Source: Tichowtungia aerotolerans (GTDB lineage Bacteria; Verrucomicrobiota; Kiritimatiellia; Kiritimatiellales; Tichowtungiaceae). Taken from it: DNA of 64,000 bases. The notes under the pieces were generated by a model. That model was given only the letters and a program-made list of their open reading frames with translations. It was not told the origin of the DNA and made no database searches. Within the stretch, counting starts at the first letter, position 1; each line of letters opens with the position of its first letter. Both the position numbers and the translations under genes were made by a program. The stretch spans positions 3,042,900 through 3,106,899 of the forward strand of contig NZ_CP047593.1 in the NCBI RefSeq assembly GCF_009905215.1, in the 5' to 3' direction. Positions 47,383 to 56,035 of the stretch are shown here, one piece after another.

Positions 47383-48978
47383 TTATTTTCTTACGTCTTC
47401 AATATCGCCGCTGAAGTGTTCCAGAACGCTTCGGACGGCAGGGTTGTTTTTATAATCTTTTTTATTCAGTCCTTGTTTCGCGGGGCGGTCTGTCGGCAAA
47501 GGCTTGTTGGCGGCGGTTCCCTCTAATGTTTGGAAGTTGACCGAAACGGGTCTGTTTAAAAATCCTTCGAGTGTTTTCTGGACCAAAGCAATGGTTCGCT
47601 GGTTTTCGAGACTTTCTTTTTCCTGTGCGAATTCGGGATCAATACCAATTGTGACATGTGTTTCTGTGGCTTTGATCGGAGCGGTATCAATCAGGTATTG
47701 ATGTGCTTGCGGAAGTGCCTTGGTGAAGCGTTCGATTAACTGCGGCCAGGCGCTTTTTAGTCGGTTCAGATCATCACAGGGCTTTTTTTTTACGCTGTAG
47801 TCCGTTGTTGCAGTTTCCTTTACGGCTGTTGCCCCTTCGCGTCCTTTTAGGGCGGCGACTTGCTGCATTAATTCGTCAACGGTCGCTACGGTGGCTGCAC
47901 GCGAGGCCCGGATCAGGGCGGCTTCGAGCAGAGTGCGTTTAGAGAGTGCATAGCGCATACGTCCGTCGGCTTCAATCAGCAGATCAATAATGCGGAGGAG
48001 GCGTCCATCCGATGTCTTTTCTGCCTGCTGTTTCAGGATATCAATCTGGGTGGAGGGAATATCGAATGTCTCGAGATCCTTGCCGGCGTGCATGACGATG
48101 AGCAGGTTTCGGAAATGATCGAGCAGTTCAAGAACAACACGCTGCATGTCTTTGCCGCTGCTGTCGATGGCGGCGACCGCCCCGAGAATGACGGGAATAT
48201 TACCGGTCAGGATGCCGGTTGCCAGACCTTCGAGCTGCTCGCGGCTGATGAGCCCAAATACAGACAGAACGTCAGCTTCTTCGATGTCCTTGCCGCGGAA
48301 TGAAACGAGTTGGTCCAGGGCACTCTCTGCGTCGCGCAGACCACCTTCGGCTCCGCGGGAAATCGCGAGCAGGGCATCGTTATTGATGTTGATTCCTTCC
48401 GCTTTGGAAATTTTCTGCAGCTGACCGGTAATGTCCGCTACGGAAATTCGTCGTAAATCAAAGCGCTGGCAGCGTGACAGGATCGTAGTCAGCACCTTTT
48501 GCGGTTCTGTGGTCGCAAAGAAAAATTTGACATGCGCCGGCGGTTCTTCGAGCGTTTTGAGGATGGCGTTGAATGCCTCTCGCGTGAGCATGTGCACTTC
48601 GTCAATGATATAGATTTTGAATGGGCCGCGTACCGGCGCGTAGCGTACATTGTCACGCAGTTCCTGCACGTCGGCAATCCCGCGATTGGATGCTCCGTCG
48701 ATTTCAATTACGTCCAGACTGCTGCCGGTCATAATTTCCTTGCAGGAGTCGCATTCGTTGCAGGGTTCGGAGCCCTGTCGGTTTTGGCAGTTGAGTGCTT
48801 TGGCCAGAATGCGTGCTGTGGTTGTTTTGCCGGTTCCGCGGGGGCCGACAAACAGATAGGCGTGCGCCAAACGTTCCGTTTGGATTGCATTGTGCAGGGT
48901 TTTCGTGACGTGGTCCTGTCCCACCACATCTGCAAAAACCTGCGGTCGCCATTTTCGTGCTAAAACTTCATAACCCAT
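47383..48978 (-). CDS. dnaX: DNA polymerase III subunit gamma/tau
   Basis: The clamp-loader ATPase. From ATG 48978 it has 531 residues, beginning YEVLARKWRPQVFADVVGQDHV. Walker A is GPRGTGKTTTA, the zinc module is CQNRQGSEPCNECDSC, Walker B IIDEVHML and sensor FFFATTEPQKV. The C-terminal third is variable. I see no obvious A-run slippage site for a gamma form, although TTTTTTTT occurs around 47786. A weak degenerate palindrome is at 47524. The frame is open 17 codons upstream, but the family start is here. Confidence 0.95.
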   Translation of the reverse strand: MGYEVLARKWRPQVFADVVGQDHVTKTLHNAIQTERLAHAYLFVGPRGTGKTTTARILAKALNCQNRQGSEPCNECDSCKEIMTGSSLDVIEIDGASNRGIADVQELRDNVRYAPVRGPFKIYIIDEVHMLTREAFNAILKTLEEPPAHVKFFFATTEPQKVLTTILSRCQRFDLRRISVADITGQLQKISKAEGININNDALLAISRGAEGGLRDAESALDQLVSFRGKDIEEADVLSVFGLISREQLEGLATGILTGNIPVILGAVAAIDSSGKDMQRVVLELLDHFRNLLIVMHAGKDLETFDIPSTQIDILKQQAEKTSDGRLLRIIDLLIEADGRMRYALSKRTLLEAALIRASRAATVATVDELMQQVAALKGREGATAVKETATTDYSVKKKPCDDLNRLKSAWPQLIERFTKALPQAHQYLIDTAPIKATETHVTIGIDPEFAQEKESLENQRTIALVQKTLEGFLNRPVSVNFQTLEGTAANKPLPTDRPAKQGLNKKDYKNNPAVRSVLEHFSGDIEDVRK

Positions 48979-49117
48979 AAGCCAGACAAGGTAGCGGTCT
49001 GGGGCTGCAATGGCAAGTGGGAACAGCATTCAGGGAGCCGGATGGTAAATTATCGTAAATATCTTGAGGCGGGCGGGGGGTTCAATTAGCCTTCCAGGCA
49101 ATTCGGGAGGAATCAGT

Positions 49118-49483
49118 ATGCGTTTTTTAGCAGTGTTGGCTGTTGTCGTTTTTGCCTGTTTCAGGACTGCTCCGGCGGAAGAGGTCGCTGGACATAAACT
49201 GTCAGAAGCCGAGGAGATAGTTCAGGATATGTCCTCTAAGTTGAATCGGGGCGTTGTTAATATTTTGACCGGGTGGGGCGAGATTCCCCGCCAGATGATC
49301 AAATCCGGCAAAAATCAAGGCTGGTGGGCGGCTCTTCCGGTCGGTCTCCCGTCGGGAGCCATAATGACGGTTGTGCGTACCGGAACTGGTGTTTTTGAAA
49401 CCGTAACGTTCATGGTTCCAATCAATGATTCTTATGGACCGCTGATTGATCCCGGGTTTGTCTGGCAGAAAGTCTCTGAATGA
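49118..49483 (+). CDS. Exported protein of the TIGR04073 exosortase-associated type
   Basis: A 121-residue protein with a signal peptide (MRFLAVLAVVVFACFRTAPA). The mature part matches what I recall of TIGR04073: KLNRGVVNILTGWGEIPRQM, then a GWWAALPVGLPSGAIMTVVRTGTGVFETVTF segment that may lie in or on the membrane, and a closing YGPLIDPGFVWQ. The family occurs in exosortase-bearing Verrucomicrobia and Lentisphaerae; the function is unknown. GGGAGG precedes ATG 49118, and surE starts in its stop codon (ATGA). Confidence 0.75.
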   Translation: MRFLAVLAVVVFACFRTAPAEEVAGHKLSEAEEIVQDMSSKLNRGVVNILTGWGEIPRQMIKSGKNQGWWAALPVGLPSGAIMTVVRTGTGVFETVTFMVPINDSYGPLIDPGFVWQKVSE

Positions 49484-50241
49484 AAATCCTGATCAGCAAT
49501 GATGACGGGATTCATGCTCCGGGGATTTCCGCGTTGTATCATGCCGTGGGGGAGCTGGGAGACCTGACTGTTGTGGCTCCGGATGTGGAACGCAGCGCTG
49601 CCGGCCATTCCATTACGCTGAGTGATCCCATTAAATGCATTCCGGTCGAAAAAGAGGATGGGGTTTCCGGATATGCGATCAGCGGTACGCCGGCGGATTG
49701 CATTAAGCTTGCCGTTCGTGCGCTGATGGAAGACGCTCCGCCGGATCTGGTGCTGAGCGGCATTAATCTTGGCTCCAACACCGGTATCAGCGTTCTTTAT
49801 TCAGGAACAGTCTCGGCTGCTACCGAAGGGGTGATTCTAGGCATTCCCGGCGTTGCGTTTTCGCTTTGCACCTATCGGGATCCGCAATGGGATATGGCAA
49901 AGAGGGTTGCTTTGGAGATTACGCGGAAGCTTATGAAGCATCCGATTCCGCCCGGTTTATTGCTGAATGTTAATATGCCCAATCTGCCATATGACGAGCT
50001 AAAGGGAGTCAAGGTGACCCGAATGGGGCGCTCGCGCTTTATTGAAAAATTCCATAAACGGCTGGATCCGCAGGGGCGTACTTATTACTGGCTGGATGGG
50101 GATTTGGAAGTGCAGGACTCAGGTGATGACATTGATATTCATGCTGTGCGCGATGGATATGTCTCAATAACGCCGATTCATTTCGATCTAACCGCTCGGG
50201 AGCACCTGGATTATTTCCAGTGTTTGGAAGAAAGGGCCTGA
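49480..50241 (+). CDS. surE: 5-prime-nucleotidase SurE
   Basis: A metal-dependent phosphatase of nucleoside monophosphates and polyphosphate, linked to stationary-phase survival. The 253 residues begin MKILISNDDGIHAPGI with metal ligands Asp8 and Asp9, then PDVERSAAGHSITL, SGTPADCIKLA and LSGINLGSNTG. The gene starts in the stop of the preceding gene. A one-mismatch palindrome copy lies at its 3-prime end (50214-50230). Confidence 0.96.
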   Translation: MKILISNDDGIHAPGISALYHAVGELGDLTVVAPDVERSAAGHSITLSDPIKCIPVEKEDGVSGYAISGTPADCIKLAVRALMEDAPPDLVLSGINLGSNTGISVLYSGTVSAATEGVILGIPGVAFSLCTYRDPQWDMAKRVALEITRKLMKHPIPPGLLLNVNMPNLPYDELKGVKVTRMGRSRFIEKFHKRLDPQGRTYYWLDGDLEVQDSGDDIDIHAVRDGYVSITPIHFDLTAREHLDYFQCLEERA

Positions 50242-50289
50242 TTTTTTGGCGTTTCGGTCGCGATTTCTAAAAGATTGTAAAAAAGCGGT

Positions 50290-50317
50290 TTGACACCGCG
50301 GAGAATCTCATTATGCT
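50290..50317 (+). promoter_or_regulatory. Promoter of tRNA-Val
   Basis: TTGACA (50290-50295) and TATGCT (50312-50317) are 16 bases apart. The -10 ends 21 bases before the first tRNA base, the expected distance for stable RNA genes. Confidence 0.75.
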
Positions 50318-50338
50318 CTGCGCTTCCTTTTAGGCAAA

Positions 50339-50415
50339 GGGCGGTTAGCTCAGCTGGTTAGAGCATCTCGTTTACACCGAGAGGGTCGGGGGTTCGAATC
50401 CCTCACCGCCCACCA
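50339..50415 (+). tRNA. tRNA-Val(TAC), CCA encoded
   Basis: Acceptor stem GGGCGGT (50339-50345) pairs with ACCGCCC (50405-50411), discriminator A, then encoded CCA (50413-50415). The anticodon stem TCTCG/CGAGA holds the loop TTTACAC, anticodon TAC. The T-arm contains GGTTCGAATCC. An IS fragment begins 22 bases after the CCA. Confidence 0.97.
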
Positions 50416-50436
50416 CTTTTCGGCTCTTCGGCTCTT

Positions 50437-50825
50437 GGCTCTTCCCCAAAGACGGGGGCAAGGGCGAATTTTTATTAACCACACATCACAATTACTCTCA
50501 ATCTGTAATTGCTGAAATTCCTAAAGCCGTAGGCTCTTCTCTGAATCAGCTCCATCTTGGTATGGAAGCCTTCTGTAATGCCGTTGTTGCGGGTGAACCT
50601 CCACATCCGGGCGATCTCATCGCGCCAGGAACTCAATGTGGCCCCCAGCGTGCGCAACGGCTCGAATGGACTGTTGCGCAGCTGATCGATCCAGTACAGC
50701 AGGCGTGAGATTAGCGGCCGGCAGTCCTTTTGTGTTCGATGCTTCTGGTTGAGCAGTTCGCATAGCTCCTCTTTGGCCTTGTACACCATACCAATCGCTG
50801 GGTTCTGCTCAAAATATCGCTCCAG
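50437..50825. mobile_element. Truncated second copy of the ISL3 element
   Basis: 389 bases aligned without gaps to the first 389 of the intact IS (44308-44696), with about six substitutions, then an abrupt end after GCTCCAG. One inverted-repeat end is intact and the other is lost, so it cannot move by itself. The flank repeats GGCTCTT in tandem just before the IS end. Like the intact copy, it sits just downstream of a tRNA gene. Confidence 0.93.
50475..50825 (-). pseudogene. Truncated ISL3 transposase, C-terminal part
   Basis: Encodes only the C-terminal third of the intact transposase, from ERYFEQNPAIG through the terminal RVIVMCG, including the Glu-bearing GITEGFHTKMELIQRR. It lacks the zinc finger and both catalytic Asp residues, so it is non-functional. 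Confidence 0.9.
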
Positions 50826-51069
50826 CGTGAGCAGCGGATCGAACGAGTTGAGAACTCTCTGCCCAGCAGGCGGAAAGCCAACAGTTTTGCATTTTCTGTG
50901 ATTTTTGTTGTTCCCTCATAAGGCTTTTGGACAGCAGGAATTTGATAGAAGGACTGTTTCTCTGGATTCCGTGGTAAAGCTTTTCAGGGTTTTTGTTGGA
51001 AAAAACGGGAAGCAGGGGATACATTGCCCCGCTTTGAGCGAACAGGATGATTTTTCAGGAGCTGAAGAG

Positions 51070-51423
51070 ATGCAGCTGACAATGCTAAAATCGAAGATTC
51101 ATATGGCGACTCTGACCGGTACGGAGCTGTACTATCAGGGGAGCATTGCTATTGATCAGGATTTGATGGATGCCGCCGGCATGCTGCCGAATGAACAGGT
51201 TCATGTGCTGAATGTGAATAACGGCAGTCGTTTGGTGACCTATACGATCGCCGGAGAACGAGGGTCTGGGATTATCGAACTGAACGGTCCTGCCGCCCAT
51301 CTTGGAGAAACCGGGGATCAGGTGGTCATCATCAGCTATGCCCAGATGGGCGAGGAGGAAGCCGCGGCGCACACGCCGGTGGTTGTCCATGTTGATGAAC
51401 AAAACGCCATTCGGACGCTTTAA
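51070..51423 (+). CDS. panD: Aspartate 1-decarboxylase
   Basis: A pyruvoyl enzyme that makes beta-alanine for pantothenate. The 117 residues match the family: MLKSKIHMATLTGTELYYQGSIAIDQDLMDAAG, with self-cleavage between Gly24 and Ser25, then VLNVNNGSRLVTYTIAGERGSG and GPAAHLGETGDQVVIISYAQM. ATG 51070 follows AGGAG; ATG 51082 is possible. panB and panC are not nearby. The convergent cls ends 17 bases on. Confidence 0.95.
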   Translation: MQLTMLKSKIHMATLTGTELYYQGSIAIDQDLMDAAGMLPNEQVHVLNVNNGSRLVTYTIAGERGSGIIELNGPAAHLGETGDQVVIISYAQMGEEEAAAHTPVVVHVDEQNAIRTL

Positions 51424-51440
51424 ACGCCGTTTGAGGCGGG

Positions 51441-52913
51441 TTACAGCACCGGCGCCATCAGCAACGCGAGATTTTCCAGCAGACGGCGGTATGCGGGACG
51501 ACGCCGCCATTCTGTGAGCGCGATTTCGGTGCTGGAGTCGATATCTTCATGAATCAGGTTTTTCATGGTATCGGCAAAATTTTCACTGTAGACGACGACT
51601 GAGGTCTCGTAGTTCAGGCTGAGGCTGCGGTTGTCGAGATTCGCGGTTCCGATCAGAGACAGCTCTCCATCCACCACCAGGGCTTTGGCGTGCATAAACG
51701 GCGGATGGCGCTCATAGATCCGGACGCCGGCCAGCAGAAGTTCTTCATAAAGCGCGCGGCTGGCGAAACCGGCGTAGCGGTGGTTGTTTTTTTGGGGTAC
51801 AATCAGCCTCACATCCACGCCGCGCAAAGCGGCGGAATGTAATGCCCGAAGGATATCTGCCGGAGGTACAAAGTAGGGCGTGACAGCCAGGATTTGTTTT
51901 TCAGCCAGGGTGATAGCATTGAAGAAGGCTTCGATGGCTACGTCTTTTTCAGTTGAAGGGCCGCTGTTGATCAACCGGGCGGTTACTTTGCCGGCCTGAT
52001 CCGACTGAGGGAACAGTTCCTCTGTCAGTAATCCGGCCGGATCTTCGTGTGTAATGAAGTGCCAGTCGCGCAGGAATGAATACTGGAGTTCCTGAACCAT
52101 GGGGCCTTCTACGCAGAAGTGATAGTCGCGAATCGGTCCGTTTGGATTGGACGCTGTGTTTTCCGCATGGATATTAATTCCGCCGAAAAAGGCTTTCTTA
52201 CCATCAATAACAAGCGCTTTGCGATGGTTGCGAAGGTTGATCTGGAATTGCCGTTTGAACGGATTCGCCTGTGTCCATCCTTCGATATGAACGTTTTCAT
52301 GACGTCCATATTTGCGGAAAAAGCCGCTCAAATGGGCGCGGGTGGAGCCGAAGCGATCATAGAGCAGGCGTATTTGAACGCCAGCGGCGGCCCGTTCAGC
52401 GAGAGCGTCCATGAATTCCCGGCTGATGGAGTCGCGTTCAATAATATAGCTTTGCAAGTGAATATGTTTCTTCGCAGCACGAATTGCGGCGAGCATCTCC
52501 ACGTAGGCTTCGTCGCCGCCAACCAGCGGAGTAATGCGGTTGCCGGGATGAACGGGGTGGTCTGAGAGAAGCGCATCCAGAATTCGGTCCATATTACGCT
52601 GCAGATAGCTGTCGTTCGGCGCTGCCACCGGATTATGCCAATAGGCGAACGGGGCGGTTTCTTTCGTGGTTGCCCGGACGGTCAGAAGGGTTTTGTCGGT
52701 CAGGAATTTTTCAAATCCACGGTCGGGGATTCGGTCGACGCCGAAGCAGAGATAGAGGAGAGGTCCGGCAACGGGAAACGACCATGCCGCAAAAATCCAG
52801 AGGATGGTGGAGGACGCATTGCGTTTGCGCTGCAGGCTGTGAAGGGCGACCAGCACGAACGCCAGAATATGCAGGACAGAAGTGAGCGCAAGAATAACCG
52901 GATGAGTGAACAT
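51441..52913 (-). CDS. cls: Cardiolipin synthase (phospholipase D family)
   Basis: Joins two phosphatidylglycerols to cardiolipin. The 490 residues have two N-terminal membrane spans (PVILALTSVLHILAFVLVAL and ILWIFAAWSFPVAGPLLYLCFG). Two HKD motifs follow: HRKALVIDGKKAFFGGINI and HAKALVVDGELSLIGTANLDNRS, each with a trailing Gly-Asn-type tail. The order and spacing match bacterial ClsA. No clear ribosome site precedes ATG 52913. A one-mismatch palindrome copy lies upstream at 52959-52975. Confidence 0.93.
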   Translation of the reverse strand: MFTHPVILALTSVLHILAFVLVALHSLQRKRNASSTILWIFAAWSFPVAGPLLYLCFGVDRIPDRGFEKFLTDKTLLTVRATTKETAPFAYWHNPVAAPNDSYLQRNMDRILDALLSDHPVHPGNRITPLVGGDEAYVEMLAAIRAAKKHIHLQSYIIERDSISREFMDALAERAAAGVQIRLLYDRFGSTRAHLSGFFRKYGRHENVHIEGWTQANPFKRQFQINLRNHRKALVIDGKKAFFGGINIHAENTASNPNGPIRDYHFCVEGPMVQELQYSFLRDWHFITHEDPAGLLTEELFPQSDQAGKVTARLINSGPSTEKDVAIEAFFNAITLAEKQILAVTPYFVPPADILRALHSAALRGVDVRLIVPQKNNHRYAGFASRALYEELLLAGVRIYERHPPFMHAKALVVDGELSLIGTANLDNRSLSLNYETSVVVYSENFADTMKNLIHEDIDSSTEIALTEWRRRPAYRRLLENLALLMAPVL

Positions 52914-53283
52914 GCGTTGATTATGGACATCCGACGGCAGTTTGCGAAGCCGGAAAAGCTTCCAGAGTTTGGAAAAGTGACCGTACGGCCCTGCGCGATG
53001 AGAAGACGGTGTGGCGCCGTATGTCCTTTGTTTTCACGTTTGCGATCCAAACCGATAACTCTACAGGGACTAAATACGATTAAGCGCTTCCAGACCGATT
53101 GATTGAACAGTCTATCGTTTCAAAAAGTGCGATTTTTAAGGAGTTTGTTGAAATCAGCAGATTAGGCATTAAATGCCTAATACTCATAGGTATTTCCCGC
53201 AAAAAGAATAGGCATTTTAACTGCTTCTACTTCATGTGAAACCGCGGAAAACCCGCGAAACCAGAAGGAGTGGAACAGATAAA
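52914..53283. other. Region between cls and the secreted-protein gene, with repeats
   Basis: No gene is supported. It holds a copy of the dispersed palindrome (52959-52975), a near-perfect inverted repeat ATTAGGCAT-TAA-ATGCCTAAT (53161-53181) with a further AGGCATTT at 53210, and a G/C-rich hairpin CGCGG-AAAAC-CCGCG at 53243-53257, close before the ribosome site. The last two may regulate the secreted protein. Confidence 0.55.
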
Positions 53284-53997
53284 ATGACTAATACGGTATA
53301 TAAATTCATCGTTCTTGTTTTGTTTGCTATGGTTGCATTTGGACAGGCTGTTACTGTAACCGTGGAATGGGATCCGGCTTCAACGACTGTTGATGGTGAA
53401 GCACTGGAATATGTTCATTGCTATAAAGTGTTTTATGGGGATACCTCCGGAGTTTATACGGATTACGTAGTGGTGACTAATGCCACCAGTGCCGAAGTGG
53501 AGCTGGAATATAACAAAACACACTATTTTTCAGTGAAAACCTGCACGCATGATGCAGAGAGTGATTATTCTGAGGAGTTGGTTTGGATGGCACCGGTGAT
53601 GGCTGACAAGGATGCAGACGGTCTTTCCGATGATTGGGAGATGGCTTATTTCGGCACCCTGGACGCGGCTAGCGGTACCAGTGACTACGATCACAACGGA
53701 ATTTGTGACGTGACTGAGTTTATTGCAGGAACCGACCCGACCGATCCGCTTGATTCTCCGGCGCTGGTTTCTCTAGGACGCGGTATTGTTGCCTTTGAAG
53801 CTCGGTCTGCAGTTGGTGATGGCTACGAAAACCGGGCCCGCAGCTATTCCCTGCAATACTGCGAAGATCTCGCTTCCGGAGCCTGGATTCCAGTTTTTGG
53901 TATGGATCAGATTGATGCTGAAGGGCAGGTTGTGGAATACGCTGTTCCTGAAGGGGGACTGCACGGATTTTACAGGACTCAGATTCAGCTGAATTAA
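53284..53997 (+). CDS. Secreted protein with fibronectin-like and Ca-loop repeats
   Basis: A 237-residue exported protein. A signal peptide (FIVLVLFAMVAFGQA) leads to an Ig/FN3-like part (residues 22-115: VTVEWDPASTTVDG with VHCYKVFYGD). Then comes a thrombospondin-3-like calcium loop pair (DKDADGLSDDWE and DYDHNGICDVTEFIAGTDPTDP) and a C-terminal module ending GFYRTQIQLN. This architecture is frequent in Verrucomicrobia-type genomes; no PEP-CTERM sorting signal is seen. GAAGGAG lies 13 bases before ATG 53284. Confidence 0.82.
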   Translation: MTNTVYKFIVLVLFAMVAFGQAVTVTVEWDPASTTVDGEALEYVHCYKVFYGDTSGVYTDYVVVTNATSAEVELEYNKTHYFSVKTCTHDAESDYSEELVWMAPVMADKDADGLSDDWEMAYFGTLDAASGTSDYDHNGICDVTEFIAGTDPTDPLDSPALVSLGRGIVAFEARSAVGDGYENRARSYSLQYCEDLASGAWIPVFGMDQIDAEGQVVEYAVPEGGLHGFYRTQIQLN

Positions 53998-54434
53998 CGA
54001 ACATTTATTTTTCTTCTTCATAAGCCGGAGCTCGACAGTCAGTCGCGCTCCGGCTTTTTTGATTTTTTAAGAATAGGTCCATAGCGTGGCTTTCGGGACC
54101 TCTTTGCCTGTCTGTTTCCAATATTGCGAAACCGGACCTTTTTGCTCACATAAGGGATTCCCTTACCGTCAAAACCGGGTTCACCCGATTGTGCAAATCT
54201 GCCGGAAGTAGCAATCTTCCCTTGTCGAAGCGAACAGGGCATATACCGGTTAATAACAAGGATTATAAAGGAAAACCGGCTCGAAGACGATAAATATGAC
54301 TAAAACAGTTTTAAATTGAGCGCTAAGTTATGGCTGAGAACATCGGATAGAGATGCGCATGCAAAGAGAAGAGACTGGATCGAGAAAAAACAAGAAAAGA
54401 AAATTCCATCCTAACAGAGGAACTGGAGGTTTTT
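53998..54434. other. Leader of polysaccharide locus 2
   Basis: Apart from the terminator, no gene is supported. There are short inverted repeats (AAGGGATTCCCTT near 54150) and a partial dispersed palindrome at 54115-54131. The 370 bases between the terminator and the first gene of locus 2 are long for a leader and probably hold its promoter and control sites, but no promoter could be fixed. Confidence 0.45.
54022..54060 (+). terminator. Intrinsic terminator after the secreted-protein gene
   Basis: AAGCCGGAGC pairs with GCTCCGGCTT around a 15-base loop and runs into TTTTTTGATTTTTT. Confidence 0.85.
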
Positions 54435-55556
54435 ATGAAAGATGAAATTAATGTCGGAGTCGTGGGATGCGGCTACTGGGGACCGAATCTGATTCGAAAT
54501 TTTGCTTCGCTCAAAGGGTGTAAGCTCAAGTCAGTCTGTGATCAGGATGAATCCCGGTTGGATCTGATTGCAAGCAGGCATCCCGGAATCGAAACGTTTA
54601 CCCGTTTTGACGTATTTCTGGACGATGAGGACCTCGACGCGGTGGTGATTGCGGTTCCTGTCCGGTTTCACTTCAATCTTGCGTTCCACAGTCTGAAGGC
54701 CGGGAAACATGTCTTTATTGAAAAACCGATGGCTGCTTCCGTGGAAGAGTGTAATGCACTGATTGAGCTGGCGGATGAAAAAGGCCTGATTCTGATGGTG
54801 GGACACACCTTCCTGTATTCTCCAGTGGTCCGGAAGATTAAAGAAATCGTGGATTCGGGCGAGATTGGAAAGATTCAATACATCAGTTGCCGACGACTGA
54901 ACCTGGGATTGTATCAGCAGGATATCAATGTGGCATGGGATTTGGCGCCGCATGATTTGTCCATCATCCTTCATCTGATCGACTCCAATCCGGTGGAGGT
55001 CAACTGCCGGGGGAAAACGAATTGCAATACAACGGGGGCCGGTTGTGAGAACCGAAGAAACTGCCGGGCGAACATTCCGGATGTGTCCAATATGACTCTG
55101 GTCTTTGATGACGGCTGTTTTGCCACAGTGCATAACAGCTGGCTGGATCCGCGCAAAGTCCGTGATATGGCCATTATCGGCGACCGGAAGATGATCGTTT
55201 ACGACGAACTTCAGGACTACGAAAAGGTCAAGATTTTCGATCGACGTATTGAGCCTCCGGTGATGCCGGATGAGTCACGAATTGCCTACCACTACGGGGA
55301 TATGTGGGTGCCGTATATTCCGCCGGTTGAGCCACTGCATGTTGAGTGCTCTCACTTTATTGAATGCATTCAGACCGGACAGACTCCGCTCACGGACGGC
55401 CGGGCCGGACGGGATCTGGTGGAGATTCTGACGTTGGCTTCGGAATCAATGTACAACAGCGGAAACAACATGTTGATCGGCAAGTACCGGACGCTGTCAT
55501 GCGGTGAAGTCACAGAAGGAGATACGTCATGTCAGAAGTGTCTGGAAACCGCCTGA
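54435..55556 (+). CDS. Gfo/Idh/MocA-type oxidoreductase (WbpB/WlbA-like)
   Basis: A 373-residue NAD-dependent sugar dehydrogenase. The Rossmann motif VGVVGCGYWGPNLIRN is at 7-22, the catalytic EKP at 96-98, and the C-terminal domain has WDLAPHDLSI. Its neighbours, a WbpD-like acetyltransferase and a WbpE-like aminotransferase, suggest it oxidises C3 of UDP-GlcNAcA in the path to UDP-2,3-diacetamido-2,3-dideoxy-glucuronate; this is inferred from context. A short insert with Cys197, Cys204 and Cys210 (C-x6-C-x5-C) beside Cys191 is unusual for the family. GGAGG precedes ATG 54435. Confidence 0.85.
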   Translation: MKDEINVGVVGCGYWGPNLIRNFASLKGCKLKSVCDQDESRLDLIASRHPGIETFTRFDVFLDDEDLDAVVIAVPVRFHFNLAFHSLKAGKHVFIEKPMAASVEECNALIELADEKGLILMVGHTFLYSPVVRKIKEIVDSGEIGKIQYISCRRLNLGLYQQDINVAWDLAPHDLSIILHLIDSNPVEVNCRGKTNCNTTGAGCENRRNCRANIPDVSNMTLVFDDGCFATVHNSWLDPRKVRDMAIIGDRKMIVYDELQDYEKVKIFDRRIEPPVMPDESRIAYHYGDMWVPYIPPVEPLHVECSHFIECIQTGQTPLTDGRAGRDLVEILTLASESMYNSGNNMLIGKYRTLSCGEVTEGDTSCQKCLETA

Positions 55557-56035
55557 TTTCAGCGAATGTCAAGCTGGGTGAAGGAGTCAAAATTTATGAC
55601 TTCACCAACCTGTACGGCTGTGAAATCGGAGACGAAACCAAGGTCGGAACTTTTGTGGAAATCCAAAAAGGAGTTCGGGTGGGAAGCCGCTGCAAGATTT
55701 CCAGTCATACATTCATTTGTGAAGGCGTCTCGATTGAAGACGGGGTGTTCATTGGGCACAACGTGACGTTTATCAACGACCGTTTTCCTCGTGCCACCGC
55801 CGGAGACGGATCTTTACAGGATGAAAGTGACTGGGAATGTATTCCCACCCGGATTTGTAAAGGCGCCTCAATCGGTTCCAGTGCCACGATCCTTTGCGGG
55901 GTGACGGTTGGGGAAAAAGCCATTGTCGGGGCCGGCAGTGTTGTGACCCATGATGTGCCGCCGGGAGCGGTTGTCGCTGGAAATCCCGCCCGCATTTTAA
56001 AAACAAATACAGAACAGAAAGAAGGGACCCTATGA
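55529..56035 (+). CDS. N-acetyltransferase of the hexapeptide-repeat family (WbpD-like)
   Basis: A 168-residue left-handed beta-helix acetyltransferase. The hexapeptide turns run from VKLGEGVKIYDFTN through IGDETKVGTFVEIQKGVRVGSRC and end with IGSSATILCGVTVGEKAIVGAGSVVTHDVPPGAVVAGNPARI. HNVTFINDRFPRA and SHTFICEGV are typical of WlbB/WbpD, which acetylate the 3-amino group. It overlaps the preceding gene by 28 bases, and AAGGAG lies before ATG 55529. Confidence 0.87.
   Translation: MSEVSGNRLISANVKLGEGVKIYDFTNLYGCEIGDETKVGTFVEIQKGVRVGSRCKISSHTFICEGVSIEDGVFIGHNVTFINDRFPRATAGDGSLQDESDWECIPTRICKGASIGSSATILCGVTVGEKAIVGAGSVVTHDVPPGAVVAGNPARILKTNTEQKEGTL

Noticed and set aside
53100-53283. Cyclic-di-GMP (GEMM) riboswitch before the secreted protein
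   Set aside because: Some short words (GAAACC, CGCG) recall GEMM, but the required core and tetraloop receptor are missing.
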